From Protonemura montana (lineage: Eukaryota; Arthropoda; Insecta; Plecoptera; Nemouridae): DNA of 64,000 nucleotides. The translations under genes were made by a program, and so were the position numbers. The DNA lies in NCBI GenBank assembly GCA_947568835.1, contig OX387605.1:19038418-19102417 (forward strand). The letters run 5' to 3'. Below the pieces are notes generated by a model. That model had not been told where the DNA came from, searched no databases, and was given only the letters and a program-made list of their open reading frames with translations. Below are positions 23,276 through 35,829 of this stretch, piece after piece. The stretch's first letter is position 1; the number at the start of each line of letters is the position of its first letter.

Positions 23276-24277
23276 AAAAGTAAATAATTGCAGTCTAAAA
23301 ACGTCTGTCAATGTCAATTTTGTATTGCTGGAAGCAGAAGGTCAGTATGGTACATTGCGCTGGTGCAATGTGTGTAGGTGCAGGGTATTGGGAATATATG
23401 CAAAGTTTCGTTGAAAACTCCTGGCTGCAAGTGTTATAAGAGAGCAAAATATAAAAAAAATCCAAGAGTAATTATAACAACAAATTACCTTGCTTGACGT
23501 CCTAATTCAAATGCCAGGAACTAGCGAAGCAAGAAAATAATGCAAACGATGACAATCCATTATACATGATTTCACGCCGAGTAATTACATTGAATCTAAT
23601 TAATTTAGTTTTTAATAAATTTGTGTGGATACAAATGTGGTCGAAACGCAGACAGCGTGTAATTCGTATGTGTAGATGGGTGGTGATAGCCATGCCATGC
23701 TCGGTGGTCACTCGATTCGTCAGCAGATGTCGATTTATCTTGGCACGAGCCAGCTAAAAACTAGAAAAGGGGAGCAGAACTGTGTTTCTGCTATACCTGA
23801 AGGGGGAAGGTAATATAGTTTATAAAGCAGCTGACTCATCTTCTATGACTCAAAACCAATCATGGCTGATGGTAAATCGAGAAGAGAGAGGCCAATTTCA
23901 ATTAAAAATAGTATACTCAAAACTAAAACAACGACGGTATCGTCTCATTGTTTGCTGACAGGCACGCGTTGTGTAGAAGGTGGTTTCTGGTTGCTATGCC
24001 AACAGAATGACAGGAGTTATTGGGTTACCTATATTCCCATCTGTTCGGGGTTGGCTTTGTCACAATAGAGATGTTGAGGGCGGTTGGAAATGGAATTGGA
24101 GAATTCCTTCAAGTATCCGGAAGTGTTGGGATTGTGAGAAAAGTATTCTGAAATTGGACTCGCGAAGATTTCACGATGGTAGTAGATAAAATCATTGTTG
24201 GCTGCAAATTTTACTGGGTTCAAATTCATTCAAAATGTTCAGATCTTTTTTAAATTCTAATCTACAAAAATGTTTTT

Positions 24278-24690
24278 TGATTGATTGATTTGTGGGGTTT
24301 AACGACGCACTGTTATGGCAACGGGCCCGGCGGCACTGGTCTAATGGCGTCGGTGAATGAGTGAATGATTTATAAACCTAACCTAGAAGGGAGGAGGGGA
24401 AACCCGGCGCTGGCACGTAGACCACTACTGTCGAAGAGCACTAAGGGGACCACCGGATTAACGTCGCTGCCGAAGGACGGTACAACCCCAACAACAAGAT
24501 TCCTCCACAAATCCATGCTGTCGAGAGGTTGATAAGCAAGGCGAGTAAATTTGCTGCACTAACTTTCATTTCTCCACCCTCTCTCCCGAACAGAACTGGT
24601 CATGTGTATGATGGTTACCCATCCAATACCGGAGTTGTCGGCTCATTTTGTACCCTCGCTCTTCCTTTGGCCTGTCATGCAACAACTCCG
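24278..24690 (+). repeat. Long copy of the TTGATTGATT dispersed repeat
   Basis: One of the two most complete copies. Order of blocks: TTGATTGATTTG; GGGTTTAACGACGCACTG; GGCACTGGTCTAATGGCGTC; GGTGAATGAGTG; AACCTAACCTAGAAGGGAGG; TGTCGAAGAGCACTAAGGGG; GATTCCTCCACAAATCCATG; TGTCGAGAGGTTGATAAGCA; CACCCTCTCTCCCGAACAG; GTCATGTGTATGATGG. No open frame runs through it, so it is probably a nonautonomous element of about 400-500 bases. Confidence 0.85.
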
Positions 24691-25656
24691 GAAAAGTGAA
24701 AACAGCTGGCCTTGAGCCCCTTGACCTGCAACCTTAATCACAATCACGACGAAAGGTGTTTACCAGAGATCGAACTCGACGACCGAAATCAGAGGAAACA
24801 GCGTGCGGTATCGTTTTATAAACCGAAGTGATTTTTTTGTTGCTAAACCGCAGACAATCCTCCAATCACCACTCATGCACCACAATCCACAGCTGACAGG
24901 AAGAACCTCTTAAGGTATCCGGAAACGTGCACCCCTCGGCAGTGTTCATTATATCCTTTCTCGATGACACCTGCATTGTCTAGTGGGTGCCACTCGGTGT
25001 TCTATGGCCTCATCTCGTTGTCAGCCGAATATTGAGCTGAATTTTAGCGAATCAAGTTACTTTACGAATTAATTGAATATAAAATGTATTGATCAAGACT
25101 AGATGAGAGAAGCAAGATGTATAAAACATTTTGAACATCATAAAATATCGTCGGCTTGTGCCGGTTCTTGGTATTGGAACTGGTTCTCGGTATTGGTCAT
25201 TTTCACCACATTCATCATTAACACGACATCTTGTATTGTGATATTATTGGTCCCACTTAAGTCACACATAATATTGGACGTACGAAAGGACCAAGTATTG
25301 GGATTTTTTTTTTTCTAATTTATTGATTAATATTAACTTTTCTAGTCAATTGTAACCTTAAAAATATAAGCAATGTACATTTTTGCCCTCCATGATATTA
25401 TAATTATGATTATGATTGTTATACATCCTAAATGATTATTATAACAATAACACATTACCAATGTATCACAGTGTCTCGCACGTAACTCTTATAACAAAGT
25501 ACATCGTTCGAAGTTCAACAAGTAAGTCGTGCACTTTCTTTACAGAGAGCTTAAATTGCAATGTCACTACAAGCATGCTAGAGTTTGTCATCTGTCAGAT
25601 TTTGAATCTCGCGCTGCGTTGCCTCATATAGCATAATATTCGCCGCAATGAAAGAG

Positions 25657-25729
25657 GGGGGCGTAGCTCAGATGGTAGAGCACTTGCTTAGCATGCAAGG
25701 GGTACCAGGATCGATACCTGGCGCCTCCA
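25657..25729 (+). tRNA. tRNA-Ala(AGC)
   Basis: A 73-base cloverleaf: acceptor GGGGGCG/CGCCTCC with one G-T pair and discriminator A, TAGCTCAGATGGTAGAGC D-arm, anticodon loop TTAGCAT (AGC), T-arm CCAGGATCGATACCTGG. The T-loop ATCGATA departs slightly from TTCGAAT but is common in animal tRNA-Ala. No strong T run follows within 20 bases. Confidence 0.93.
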
Positions 25730-28700
25730 GTCTCTTTATCATTAAATTTATCATAACTTTATGTAATTTATAAGACGTCGTAAGATATTCTGCCTTAAAT
25801 TGCTGTTTGAATGAGGAAACGGCTGTTTTGCATACTTGAAAAAAAGCATTCAAAAAGTTCTGTACCATTTTGGTTCGGCTAAAGATTGCTCTCTCTTTCG
25901 GCAGATGATCTCATCATAATAGCTCAGATAGTTTTACATTTACGATCTGTGGTCAGCGTAACCCCTACGCACTGATTTCGCATGTTTAAAATTAACCAAT
26001 AATTCGTTTTGGACAGGCCCCACATGAAACCCACACGTGTTGCTTGCTATAGGCATGGGAAAAAAGCGACAACCCTGAAACTATAAAAAATAGTTGACCA
26101 TTGACCAGGAATTTACAAAGCAAACTGTTTGATACAATAAATTTAGCTCGCCGTGTCGCTTTGCCATCCAGATGCGTTGATTCATCGCTGGTTATAACTA
26201 ACCGAATAGCGCCAGCAAATATTTTTTGGACTAAAAAGTGTGGGATGGCTGCCTAAAGGTTTACGAGGACTTTTCTTTTGATAATCTTAATGTAAGCAAT
26301 TTATTCCATCAACGGTGGCACGTGTGATTCATTACTTGCACCTAATTAATATGTATACAAAATATTTAAATGATTTTCTTGGTGATTTATATATGATTGA
26401 TGAATGATTATTTTGAAGAATACAGATGCTGCCATTTAAAAATAGTAAATTTCAATCTTATTTGAACCTAGTCTGTATTTTCCGTAGATGTCTCTGGCTA
26501 GAACGAGAAGAAAGTAAAATATCTGAAACAATTTCTCCAATTTAATCGAGGCACCAAATAATTTACCAATTTACCAACGGATCCAACGGAACAGTCGTCA
26601 AGTGTTTCTTCGTCTTCTGGAATTCCACGCTAAACGGAAACTGTCTCGGCATGGAAACCCAACACCCCCGACACTCTGACGTGCACCCTGCACCGACCGT
26701 GGTGTGCACCCACGAAGCCCTAGTTGGGGCTAATTGCTAGCTTGTGGGCAATTAACGTGCGCACTGTGGCTACATTCCTCACACTCCGGGAAATGAAGGC
26801 TTAGCGGAAAACGTTGAAGAGGCACTAAGCTTTTAGTCAAATTAAAGAATTACTGAAAACCGTTGGCATTTTATGATCCTGATCGTCGTGTTACAAATCC
26901 TGATATTTGTAATTGTCAAGATACATTAACAATTGAGTATTGAATGGGTTAATTGAGCAGAACGCAATTTGAGTAGCATTGTTAGATGAGCGAGGCGATA
27001 TTTTGGGTTGATAAAATGTGAAGCCGATCTCTTGTATAGATAAAAGTACAACTGCTAAAATGGACAAATGTATGTCGGATATTTGTGAATAAAATGGGAA
27101 AGAAAACACTTATGGGCTCAAAAACATCGTAACTACTTAATTTTGATGTATTTCACATTGTTGTAATGTTTGGTGAAGAAATTCCAAACACTTTTAACTG
27201 TACAACTTCAAAACGTTTATAAAAATCTGAAAATTGTCATAACTTTTGGATATTTTCAAAACAATTCGATTGATTTTACTGAAAAAACGCCATGGGGTCT
27301 ATGAGAACACATAAATGTGCTCTGGAAATTTCGTTGAATTTAGCTGCTACAGCGCGGGAGAAAATGTGAACAAGAAAACAACAAAAAAAAACACATTGGT
27401 GATTTGAACACATCGGAAAAATTGTAAAACACACGGGTGATTTTTTTTTGGGGTAAGTGAAATTAAAGATTTCGCTCCAATCGCTACGATCATTTTAAAG
27501 GATATTTAAAAAGAAAACGCTTTTAATACGGACTAAAAAGAATACTAAATAATTTTTCCTAGTCCTATACAAATTCCCACCCCAATACAGAATACCTATA
27601 AGTAAAACAAAAAACGTGGGGCGCATGCAATATATTTTATGCAGCGATCTGCACTTATAAATCAAAGATAAACGAACTACACCACATACTAACGTATATC
27701 AAAAGAAATCAGTTCAAAGATGAATTAAATTATATTTTTATTAAAAACCAATCCGCGCTCTGCCCTATAGTATCTGTAATCTTTATATAGCACAGCAACA
27801 AATTTCCTGTTTGAAATTCTTTTATCTCGCCCATATGCGATGCAAGGACCCCAAATCCATGTACCCCAATTTTCTCCGTCGCTTTGTCCTCCAGGCTTAT
27901 CCAATACTCCGTCACCAAATCACATGGTAAATCCTCGGAGTGTGCCTTAATGACAAGCCAGGCATTGATCTCTCCGCGCAAATAAGGGCAAAATAGCTTG
28001 ATGGAACCAGTGGCGTAACTTCATCTCTAGGGACAAGCCCCGTCCCCCAGCTCAGACAAAAAAATCTATACCCTCACAAAGTTAGAATACGTCCGCTAGT
28101 ATCGTTTGAAGAATTAAAATGGTGAGGGATTTCGTTCTATTTGCATATCTTCTATATTTTAGAGTCTGAAACTGAAAAAAAAATCCCACATTCTATGTAT
28201 ATTTGCATCGAAAGTCTTGGTTTGTGTTAAATAATTTAACCAATTTTACTTTCAGTCCATGCTCATTTAATTATTTTTATAGATATACGAAGAAATTATG
28301 ACCAATTACCGTTTATAGAAAATGAATCATTATAGTTTTCAACAACGATTTTCTAGCCTTACGTTTACGCCACTGGCTCGGATCATGACCCTTGCTCGTT
28401 GCACGCACAAAGTCTCTCAAAATGCAGCTGCATCACCTCGGTGCAGTGTTCTAATGCGTTGGAGATAGCTGCACAAAGCATCCACATAGTTACCCTCCGC
28501 GCCCAACGTGACCCCCCCCCCCCACCATAGCTCCCCGCCCCCGAGCACGCGTCTCCTGTCACTTTTGACACTAATGCCAACCTGTTCAAGTTGCGCCCAG
28601 GGTCTTGTTCTCCATAGGCGGACACGGTTTTTTGAATATATCGCACCCTCGAGCGAGTATCGTATGCATACGAAGCGACATATGGCTAGATTTTTGATAT

Positions 28701-28870
28701 CAAATTCGGCGATGGTATTACAGTGTCAGTACGTTGCAACGGCTATACGTTTCGATCCAGTGTGTGAATCATTCAATTCAATTTTTTTATATTGAAGATC
28801 ATAGTAGTAATTGATGGAAATAAAACACTAATTAAATCTTTCTGGAGAACCATTATCCCACCATGTGAGG
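25730..28870. other. No gene confirmed; one unexplained open frame
   Basis: About 3.1 kb of mostly AT-rich noncoding sequence. The only stretch with a protein-like composition is the minus-strand frame at 27730-27981 (83 codons, non-repetitive, mixed residues), which I cannot assign and list among the findings. A 12-base poly(C) run lies at 28512-28523. Confidence 0.4.
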
Positions 28871-28878
28871 AAGAGTAT

Positions 28879-28950
28879 GTGCCCGGTCAGCTCAAATTGT
28901 GATCGCCCGACCGGCCGGTAGTCCCGGGTTCGTATTCTGGTTACCAATCC
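28879..28950 (+). repeat. tRNA-like SINE head
   Basis: It has GTGCCCGGTCAGCTCAAATT (box A-like) and GGGTTCGTATT (box B-like) at tRNA spacing, but the D-stem is unpaired and the anticodon arm is not a tRNA arm. It resembles the two tRNA-like elements at 58281 and 58824. Confidence 0.55.
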
Positions 28951-29352
28951 AAATATTGCAATTGTTCAAGTTACAAGTACCTACAGATGCAATTTTCCGA
29001 ATAAAAAGTTGAAAACCATCTAATTTTTTAGCATGCAATAAAATAAGAATACAAGTTGAATGATAAATACATTGTTAGCACTGCAACACTAATTGATTTA
29101 AAAAGTCAACAAAACAAACATTATGCGTGCATACTTTTAAATTATTTTTTCTGCTCGACACTAACAACTCGTCAACATTCTGCATAATGAATCTATAAAT
29201 TTCATTTTCTATGGAGACTTGTGGCACATGGGCGCTCGAATAATAAGAAATTATACCCCGTGGGTGCAAACTAGATGGTCTAGCCTAGGGAAGGAGGAAT
29301 AAATAAACACCCGTATCCATTGACAGTAAATACTGTAGCGTAACCCCATGGA

Positions 29353-29372
29353 GGGGGGGGGGGGGGGGGGGG
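29353..29372. repeat. Poly(G) tract, 20 bases
   Basis: Uninterrupted run of 20 G on the plus strand, in noncoding sequence. Confidence 0.95.
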
Positions 29373-29379
29373 AGGGCAC

Positions 29380-30490
29380 CCAAGCTATCGCTAGAACGCT
29401 CGCTAGGGTTTAATAAGCCAACTCAAAATGCTGCCAGCTGAAAATGTTGACGCCGTCTCCGCCTTTTCGACAAAGCACATAAAGTATCACATTTGGACCA
29501 GCTGAACACAAATTTCGAGACAGATGATTTTCGTTAGAATTAAAATGTTGATGAAATGATTGTACATGTGTAAACGAAAAGAGTAATTTGTTTGGACGAA
29601 GACTTGAGCTTTTATTGTTCTCAATTTTTTATCTTTTGTGAACTAATTGTGTTGCGAGGGAGTAAATTAAGAGTCTCTTTGAGTTAATTAGCCCTGAACC
29701 ATGTCACACAATTCTATTGAAACGTTGGAACCTGACAATCATTTTGGCCGTTTTACTTTTAGTAATGCATGGCCGGGCAAGAAAATACGAACATTTTAAA
29801 ACCTGTGATGACGAATGATGATTTTCGCTTTTATAACTGGAATTTGTAAAAACAATTTTTTAGAGACCCGGAATCTTTCAGATGTAATATATTTATGCTA
29901 GAAATGTAATTTGATCCGCGCGAGATGATGGTATAATAAGTAGAGCAAGAGTTATGCGAGCAGTCATTGTGTTTAAAGATTAATCATTTTTAAACCCCTT
30001 CCCCAGATCACAAGAAATTGAAGCTGATCAAATTTTTGGATAATGGCTCTTCCTGGAACTTTGGTGAAATACTTCTTTCATCAATTCTGTCATCCGGGTA
30101 CAATGGAACGAGCCAGCCAACTTCGATCTGCATTCATGTTCCAAATTACAACCTGCAAGCACGTATAGGAGCTCACCCCTAGGGCATCTACTCCCTAACG
30201 ATAATTTCATTAAATATTCACTGCATTTCTTAGATGTTCACATTATACGGCTGCAGAGTGCATAACGAACCCGAAAGGAAATTCAGAGACACATCATTAG
30301 AACTTTAGTAATTTTTGCAAATACCTGGTGCTTTTACTTAAAACTGCAACAAAAAATAGATATTTTATAAATATATCTTGTTTGATACGTTTTGATTCAC
30401 TTTAAATAGGTCCCTATTTAAAAACTGGTATTATAGATTGAGTACTGAATAAACTAGAAACATGAGATAAATGCGGTCATACCGCATCTA
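29380..30490. other. No gene recognised
   Basis: Noncoding AT-rich sequence leading up to the LINE tail; no supported frame, RNA or repeat seen. Confidence 0.45.
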
Positions 30491-30509
30491 GCAAACTTTG
30501 CTAGCCCTT

Positions 30510-30832
30510 GAGTTTTGCCGGCCGAAAACCACAACCACCAGCGTCATCCAAACTGGCCGATGTCTGTTCAATGCTAGAATAAAATTACTGAAATTACCCA
30601 CTGAAATTAAAGCGGCAAAAAACGCAGAAAATTTTAAAACTCTTTTAAAACAGTATCTCCGTGACTATATGTTTTTTTACAGTATAAATGATTTGTCTCA
30701 CTCTTAACCTTTCACATTTTTCACCATTGAAATGAATATTTATCATGTATTTGTTTATATAATAACTGACGTGGCCTACACATTCGAGTGTACTATGGAC
30801 CAAATAAAATTTCAATCCAATACAATACAATT
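30510..30832 (+). mobile_element. 3' end of a jockey-like LINE
   Basis: The end of an open frame reads LFNARIKLLKLPTEIKAAKN then NFKTLLKQYLRDYMFF before a stop at 30705-30707. This 'NxLP.EIK....F...LK.YL' pattern is typical of the C-terminus of jockey-clade non-LTR reverse-transcriptase ORF2. About 100 bases of 3'UTR follow, with CAAATAAAATTTCAATCC and a CAATACAATACAA tail. It is 5'-truncated, as is usual for dead LINE copies. Confidence 0.75.
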
Positions 30833-31277
30833 AGTTTTTTTCAAAATCAGAAAAATAAAACCGGACCTTTAATTCACAACCCCCTAAAAACTCGTTCCAA
30901 AAGACCCGCATAACAAGCTTGGCAAGCTCTGCACCCTTGTCACTGCCCGCCAGTGTCCGAATGCGTGCACACGTGCGTGCAGGGGACGCGTGCTGCACTT
31001 GATCGGGGGCAGCCAGGTGCAGCTGCTGCGAAGACGCGCGCGATTTCGCGTCCTTATTTCACGAGGACCTTGTACGCATCCTGACCGTGCAGTATTCACG
31101 GGCAAGCACATAGGTATAGCAAAATAAATGGTGGGTCGCTTCCATGTCATTTTGTCCATTATACAGCTAAAAATTGATTTTTGAATTTTTTCAGTTTACC
31201 GTCTACCGTAAAAAAACGTAACCCGATAACAAATACCTGAAAATAATGTCCTACAAACTTTGAATTTTCTCTTTTTT

Positions 31278-31500
31278 TTCTTGATTGACTTTTAGTGTTT
31301 AACGACTCACTGATTTACAAAGGGCCCTGTGGCACTGGTCTTATGGCGTCGATGAAAGAGTGCTTGATGATGAGTATGATGATGAACCTAATCTAGCCTA
31401 GAAGGAAGAACACGATGCCGGCACTTAGCCTACTCCTGTCGAAGTGCACCAAGGGGACCGCCGACTTAACGCTTCTTACGAAGGTCGGAACAATACTAAC
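31278..31500 (+). repeat. Copy of the TTGATTGATT dispersed repeat
   Basis: Blocks TTTAACGACTCACTGATTT, GGCACTGGTCTTATGGCGTC, AACCTAATCTAGCCTAGAAG and GTGCACCAAGGGGACCGCCG are in family order. The TTGATT start is reduced to TTGATTGAC, and the 3' part after about 31500 is missing. Confidence 0.8.
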
Positions 31501-32214
31501 TTCTGACTCCTGGAACCAATATTGGTTAGGTTAAGTCTTGTCATTTTCAAATTCTTCCTTAAGATAAGAAGGTAAAATCATTGGCTAATCTATTTGCATG
31601 TTCCCCACGGGTAGCAATATTTGTATTTGCGATTAAAAAGAAGCTATAGAGTAGCTAGAAGAAAAGGGTGGTAGTGAGTCACCCGTGTCGTCACCGAACA
31701 GCTGTGGCCAAACACAGGGCAAGATCAAGAACCTTGTCGCCAAGGTAGCACACCTGCATTGCCTGCAGAGAAGGGTGCGAGGTAGGTATATGACGTGCGC
31801 CTTCCAGCTCTGAGGGGACACGCTTTGGAGCACCTGCGTTTTGGCGGGGGAACGCCGAGGATTTTAGGCGGGAAATGTGTTTAGGGATATGTGGTCAGGT
31901 CAAGTTATGGTTCATGGATGATTTTTTTTTCGAAGGAGATTAACAGTTTTATCAATAGAAAATGTTGATACGCAATTTATTTTTGGTATCCTAACGTAGT
32001 AGAAGACAATTAGCTCGTGATTCAGAAGCTGAAGAACACTTGTTGATTTTCAAAAAATAAAATAAAACTATTGCGGAACTGCGATAATACAGTTTTGTAA
32101 GTTCTGACAGGAACCTTTATTTGTGCTTGGTTTGCGATGTAAAGGACGTTGTCCTTTTTAGGACAAAAGTCATTCCAAAAAGATGTTTCATCGTAAATGA
32201 AACACAAGTTAGGT

Positions 32215-32320
32215 TCATCATCATCCTCATCATCATCCACTCATTCACCGACGCCATTAGACCAGTGCCGCAGGGCCAGTTGTCAAAACAGTGCGTCGTT
32301 AAACACCACAAATAATAATA
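32215..32320 (-). repeat. Short copy of the TTGATTGATT dispersed repeat
   Basis: On the minus strand it reads TTTAACGACGCACTGTTTTG, then TGGCCCTGCGGCACTGGTC and AATGGCGTCGGTGAATGAG, followed by a GATGATGATGA tract. It is the least diverged version of the family's 5' third. Confidence 0.85.
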
Positions 32321-33016
32321 AAATGAAACACAAACATCAACTTTGGTATCTGAAAACCTCGTAAAAGTCATGGTATTTGTCAGGAACCAAGAAACTATCC
32401 AAGGACTAGAAAACCATTTGCTTTCTGTAGTAAGATTTATCAGAAATTTTCAACAAACTGCCTTCAATAGAATGTAGACATAGAAAACGAAAGAAAACTA
32501 AATCTTGCATTTCACATGAAAGTATCGTGGACACCCACCGGCTGGTTTTCACCTGTAACAAATCGATCGATATTCCACGACTAAGAGTATTTGTTCCACT
32601 TTGGCAGTTGTCAGCCGCGAGAGTGACGGCTTGTCGCGGTCCATATGGCAGTCACACACCACTAATTACTTCCGTCGCTTACCCCCTGCCCCCACACAGC
32701 GTTGGGGCGCTGATAAGTGATAGCACCCATCAACATAGTGGCACATTATCACGGTGTTATCACGACGAAAAGCTCCAGATACCTGCCACACGCTTTATCA
32801 TATTCCAAGTTAATTAAAAGCGGACTCTGGTGGTATTTTTTGTTTGTAAAGGCTGCGAAGGGGTTTGAAATGAACACGGAAATCACCAACGAATTGTATT
32901 ACTGATTACGTTAGTATTTTGTCGAGGGTTCTGATATATATATATTATATTTTATAGACAGGATTGACCTATTTGAGGCTGACGTGGAGCTTGTAAATAA
33001 AAAGCCAGGTATGAAC

Positions 33017-33101
33017 TATGAGGATAGCTGAGCGGTCTAAGGCGCTGCGTACAGGTCGCAGGCGGCCTCGGAGGGCCTGGGTTCGTATGCTGCTTCTGAC
33101 A
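33017..33101 (+). pseudogene. tRNA-Leu(CAG) pseudogene
   Basis: About 80% identical to the intact tRNA-Leu at 35746. The D-arm (GAGCGGTCTAAGGC) and long variable arm are kept, but universal U33 in the anticodon loop is A (TACAGGT), T-loop A58 is T (TTCGTAT), and the acceptor and T stems are mispaired. It should not yield a stable tRNA. Confidence 0.85.
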
Positions 33102-33109
33102 GATTTTGT

Positions 33110-35460
33110 GGTACAATATATGTCACCGTTGTGGTGCTTCGCAGCATTTGATAACACCAGAAGCACCAGGTGGTGCTGATTCCAAGTATTAACCAAGAAA
33201 ACAGTTACGTTTTGTTTTCATCGTGTACATTTTGTTTTCACTTTAGAGTAGGCACTACGATTTCATATTTGATACAGCTGTGATTACATGACATCACAAG
33301 CATACAATCATACCTTTTTTATCTTCTTTTCCCTAATCCCTGCGCATACCATTTCCAGCCGCAGGCATTACTGATGAGTGATGAAGTGCACTTAAAACTA
33401 CACCACGCGGTATGATTACCTACAACGGTGCATCGGATGAGACAGATGTTAATAAGAACAAATGATTTTATCTCTAGGATAACTGTGTCGGTTGTGAACG
33501 CGTGGATTATGGCGATTTGCAGCTGTGATTGTTTTTGATCGGGTGAGATGTTGCAGCATTGAGGGGTCTGAAGACCCGCCGTTCGATAGACGAGCAATCA
33601 GGGGGTGCGCATGGGGGATATAATTTAATAAACCAACAGCTAGCTTATCACCGATAATTCAGTTTTGCGCCGATATGGGGAATGGAATGGGGATGGCTAT
33701 GAAATATTGCCAATGGTGTTAAGTGTTTCATGATGTGCAGATCGGTCCATCAGTGCAGTTTGTTTTTATTATTTTGATAATTTGATGGAGAGACAGATGC
33801 ACCCTACAAGTCATCAGTATTTACTTTCAATGCAATTACCCTTATTATTGCTTTGGATTCAAAGCTACCCCGATTGACAATAGTTATGGAAACGCAAATA
33901 AAAACGCAAATTAAAACAGATGTTCTGTGTTCCACTTGTGGAATTTGGATGTAAAGCAATGCTAATTTGGATCTGGGCACTGCTACCATCTCATGAAAGA
34001 TATTTCAGATGTGATTTTCAGTGGCAGGATTTCAAAATACTAAAATAAATTCCCAAGTGAGCTACAATTGGTGGAAACATTGTCATAAAAGTTCGAAAAA
34101 CAAAAGATTTTAGGACGACAAAAGCTTTAGCCCATAAGAAAAATGGCGGAGACAAGCTAAGATGATTTGCAGTGTTTTTTAAAATGAAAGTTGACAAGCA
34201 TGTCACCTCAAAACGACCAGTGGTGCCTCTACCGGGAAGGCATATACTCTCGCTGAACAGAGAATACGAATACGCTGTTCAGTTAATTGCATTGCTTGGC
34301 ACATTGCTCCTCAATAATGCGAAGCCATCAAGATTTGTTAAAAGTATAACCGTGCACATTAATTGCCTATAACCACAGATACTATAACTACAAGGGGTCA
34401 ACATTCTCGGTGGTCAGTCCGATTTCAGTGCAGTGTCTGCCGGTGCCGAGAGGGAGCCGTATACTTGCCGCCGCAGGAGGAATCGGTGAGCACCCTTAGG
34501 CGAAGGAGAACAGGGTGCTGGCGCGTGCCGTTCGTCTCAGCCTCCCTTGCAGGTGGGGAAATGAGTAAGGCGCTCTGCTGTCGTTGAGTTCAATATACAT
34601 CCTGTTGCTTCTCATTGATATTATTTTGCAATATTGAAATGAAAGTCCAAACAACCTCAAAGTGCTCAATATTTTCTCTTCAGAGGGAACCTCAGATAGA
34701 GAGAACGAAGATTTTTGGGCAACGGAATCCAAAGGGATTTTTTGTTCATCTCATGGGGGAAACCATGAATTTTCTCCAAATAATTGAGAAATAAACCTAG
34801 AACTTTCATTCCCTAAATGCAGATCAAAACGGTGTCAATCCGATTTCGCCACTGTATGCGTTTACAGAGTCTTGAATATCGGCAACTGTCGCCCCCTCTG
34901 AGCACGACTCTACGCCGAGATTTGGGGGGCAATCCTCTTGGAGACACGTGAACGCGCTGGCTGGGGGGACGGGGGTCATGCCGTCACTGCATCCAGTACC
35001 CCCTCGATACAGGGGCATTTATCATAACAATCGGCCCCCCAAAGCATGCACTCACACTCCAGCATTGTCGTGCAGCTTGCATATTTCCATTCCTTAGTTG
35101 CCCTAGCGGACAGCTGACGGAGAATCTGGACTTGGACGCTGGCCGGGTAAATGAAACAAATTTATAGAACGCATTATATCTGGGTATTTAAATTCAATCA
35201 CACTTTCTAGAGTCCGTACATTTAAAATTTGAACTAGGTTTGGATTCCATCGTGAAATTCGTGAAATTTTGTCTGTAAATCGTGAAGCAGGAGCAAACAG
35301 ACTTTATGGGAAATAAAATCGCCTTGCTTGTGATTGAAGTCACGGAAAATTATACAAATAGTACTTTAATTATTATTTAGATTAGATTGGTCGAGACAAA
35401 ATGTCCCTATCAGTCAGAGGAAATAATCCCAACTGGCATGATAAGTTATTGCCAATCACG
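33110..35460. other. No gene recognised
   Basis: About 2.3 kb of noncoding sequence with a more GC-rich patch at 34400-35000. Open frames there lie opposite each other on both strands, and I find no domain or splice-supported structure. Confidence 0.45.
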
Positions 35461-35469
35461 ATTCCATCA

Positions 35470-35540
35470 GCATCGGTGGTTCAGTGGTAGAATGCTCGCC
35501 TGCCACGCGGGCGGCCCGGGTTCGATTCCCGGCCGATGCA
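35470..35540 (+). tRNA. tRNA-Gly(GCC)
   Basis: Fifth identical copy of the 71-base tRNA-Gly, followed at once by TCTTTTTG (terminator). It stands alone rather than in a divergent pair and is 205 bases upstream of a tRNA-Leu on the same strand. Confidence 0.97.
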
Positions 35541-35745
35541 TCTTTTTGAATTTTATTTTCTCTTGCAATATTTCATACATCAACGAGGCTAGTTTTTATT
35601 TCCTATAGGACCGTATTTTTTTTTTATTTGTTCTTTTTGAAAGCACATTCGCTATGCTGCTGGTTCTAAATTAGGCACTCATTTCTATTTATACAAACAT
35701 ATCTGGACAGTGATTGTACAAAGTTATATGTTGAGCAATAAGTAA

Positions 35746-35829
35746 GTCAGGATGGCCGAGCGGTCTAAGGCGCTGCGTTCAGGTCGCAGTCCTCCTCGGA
35801 GGGCGTGGGTTCGAATCCCACTTCTGACA
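35746..35829 (+). tRNA. tRNA-Leu(CAG)
   Basis: An 84-base class II tRNA. Acceptor GTCAGGA/TTCTGAC with one G-T pair, D-arm GGCCGAGCGGTCTAAGGC, anticodon loop TTCAGGT (CAG), long variable arm with paired CCTC/GAGG, T-arm GTGGGTTCGAATCCCAC, discriminator A. A run of seven T follows within 10 bases. Confidence 0.96.
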
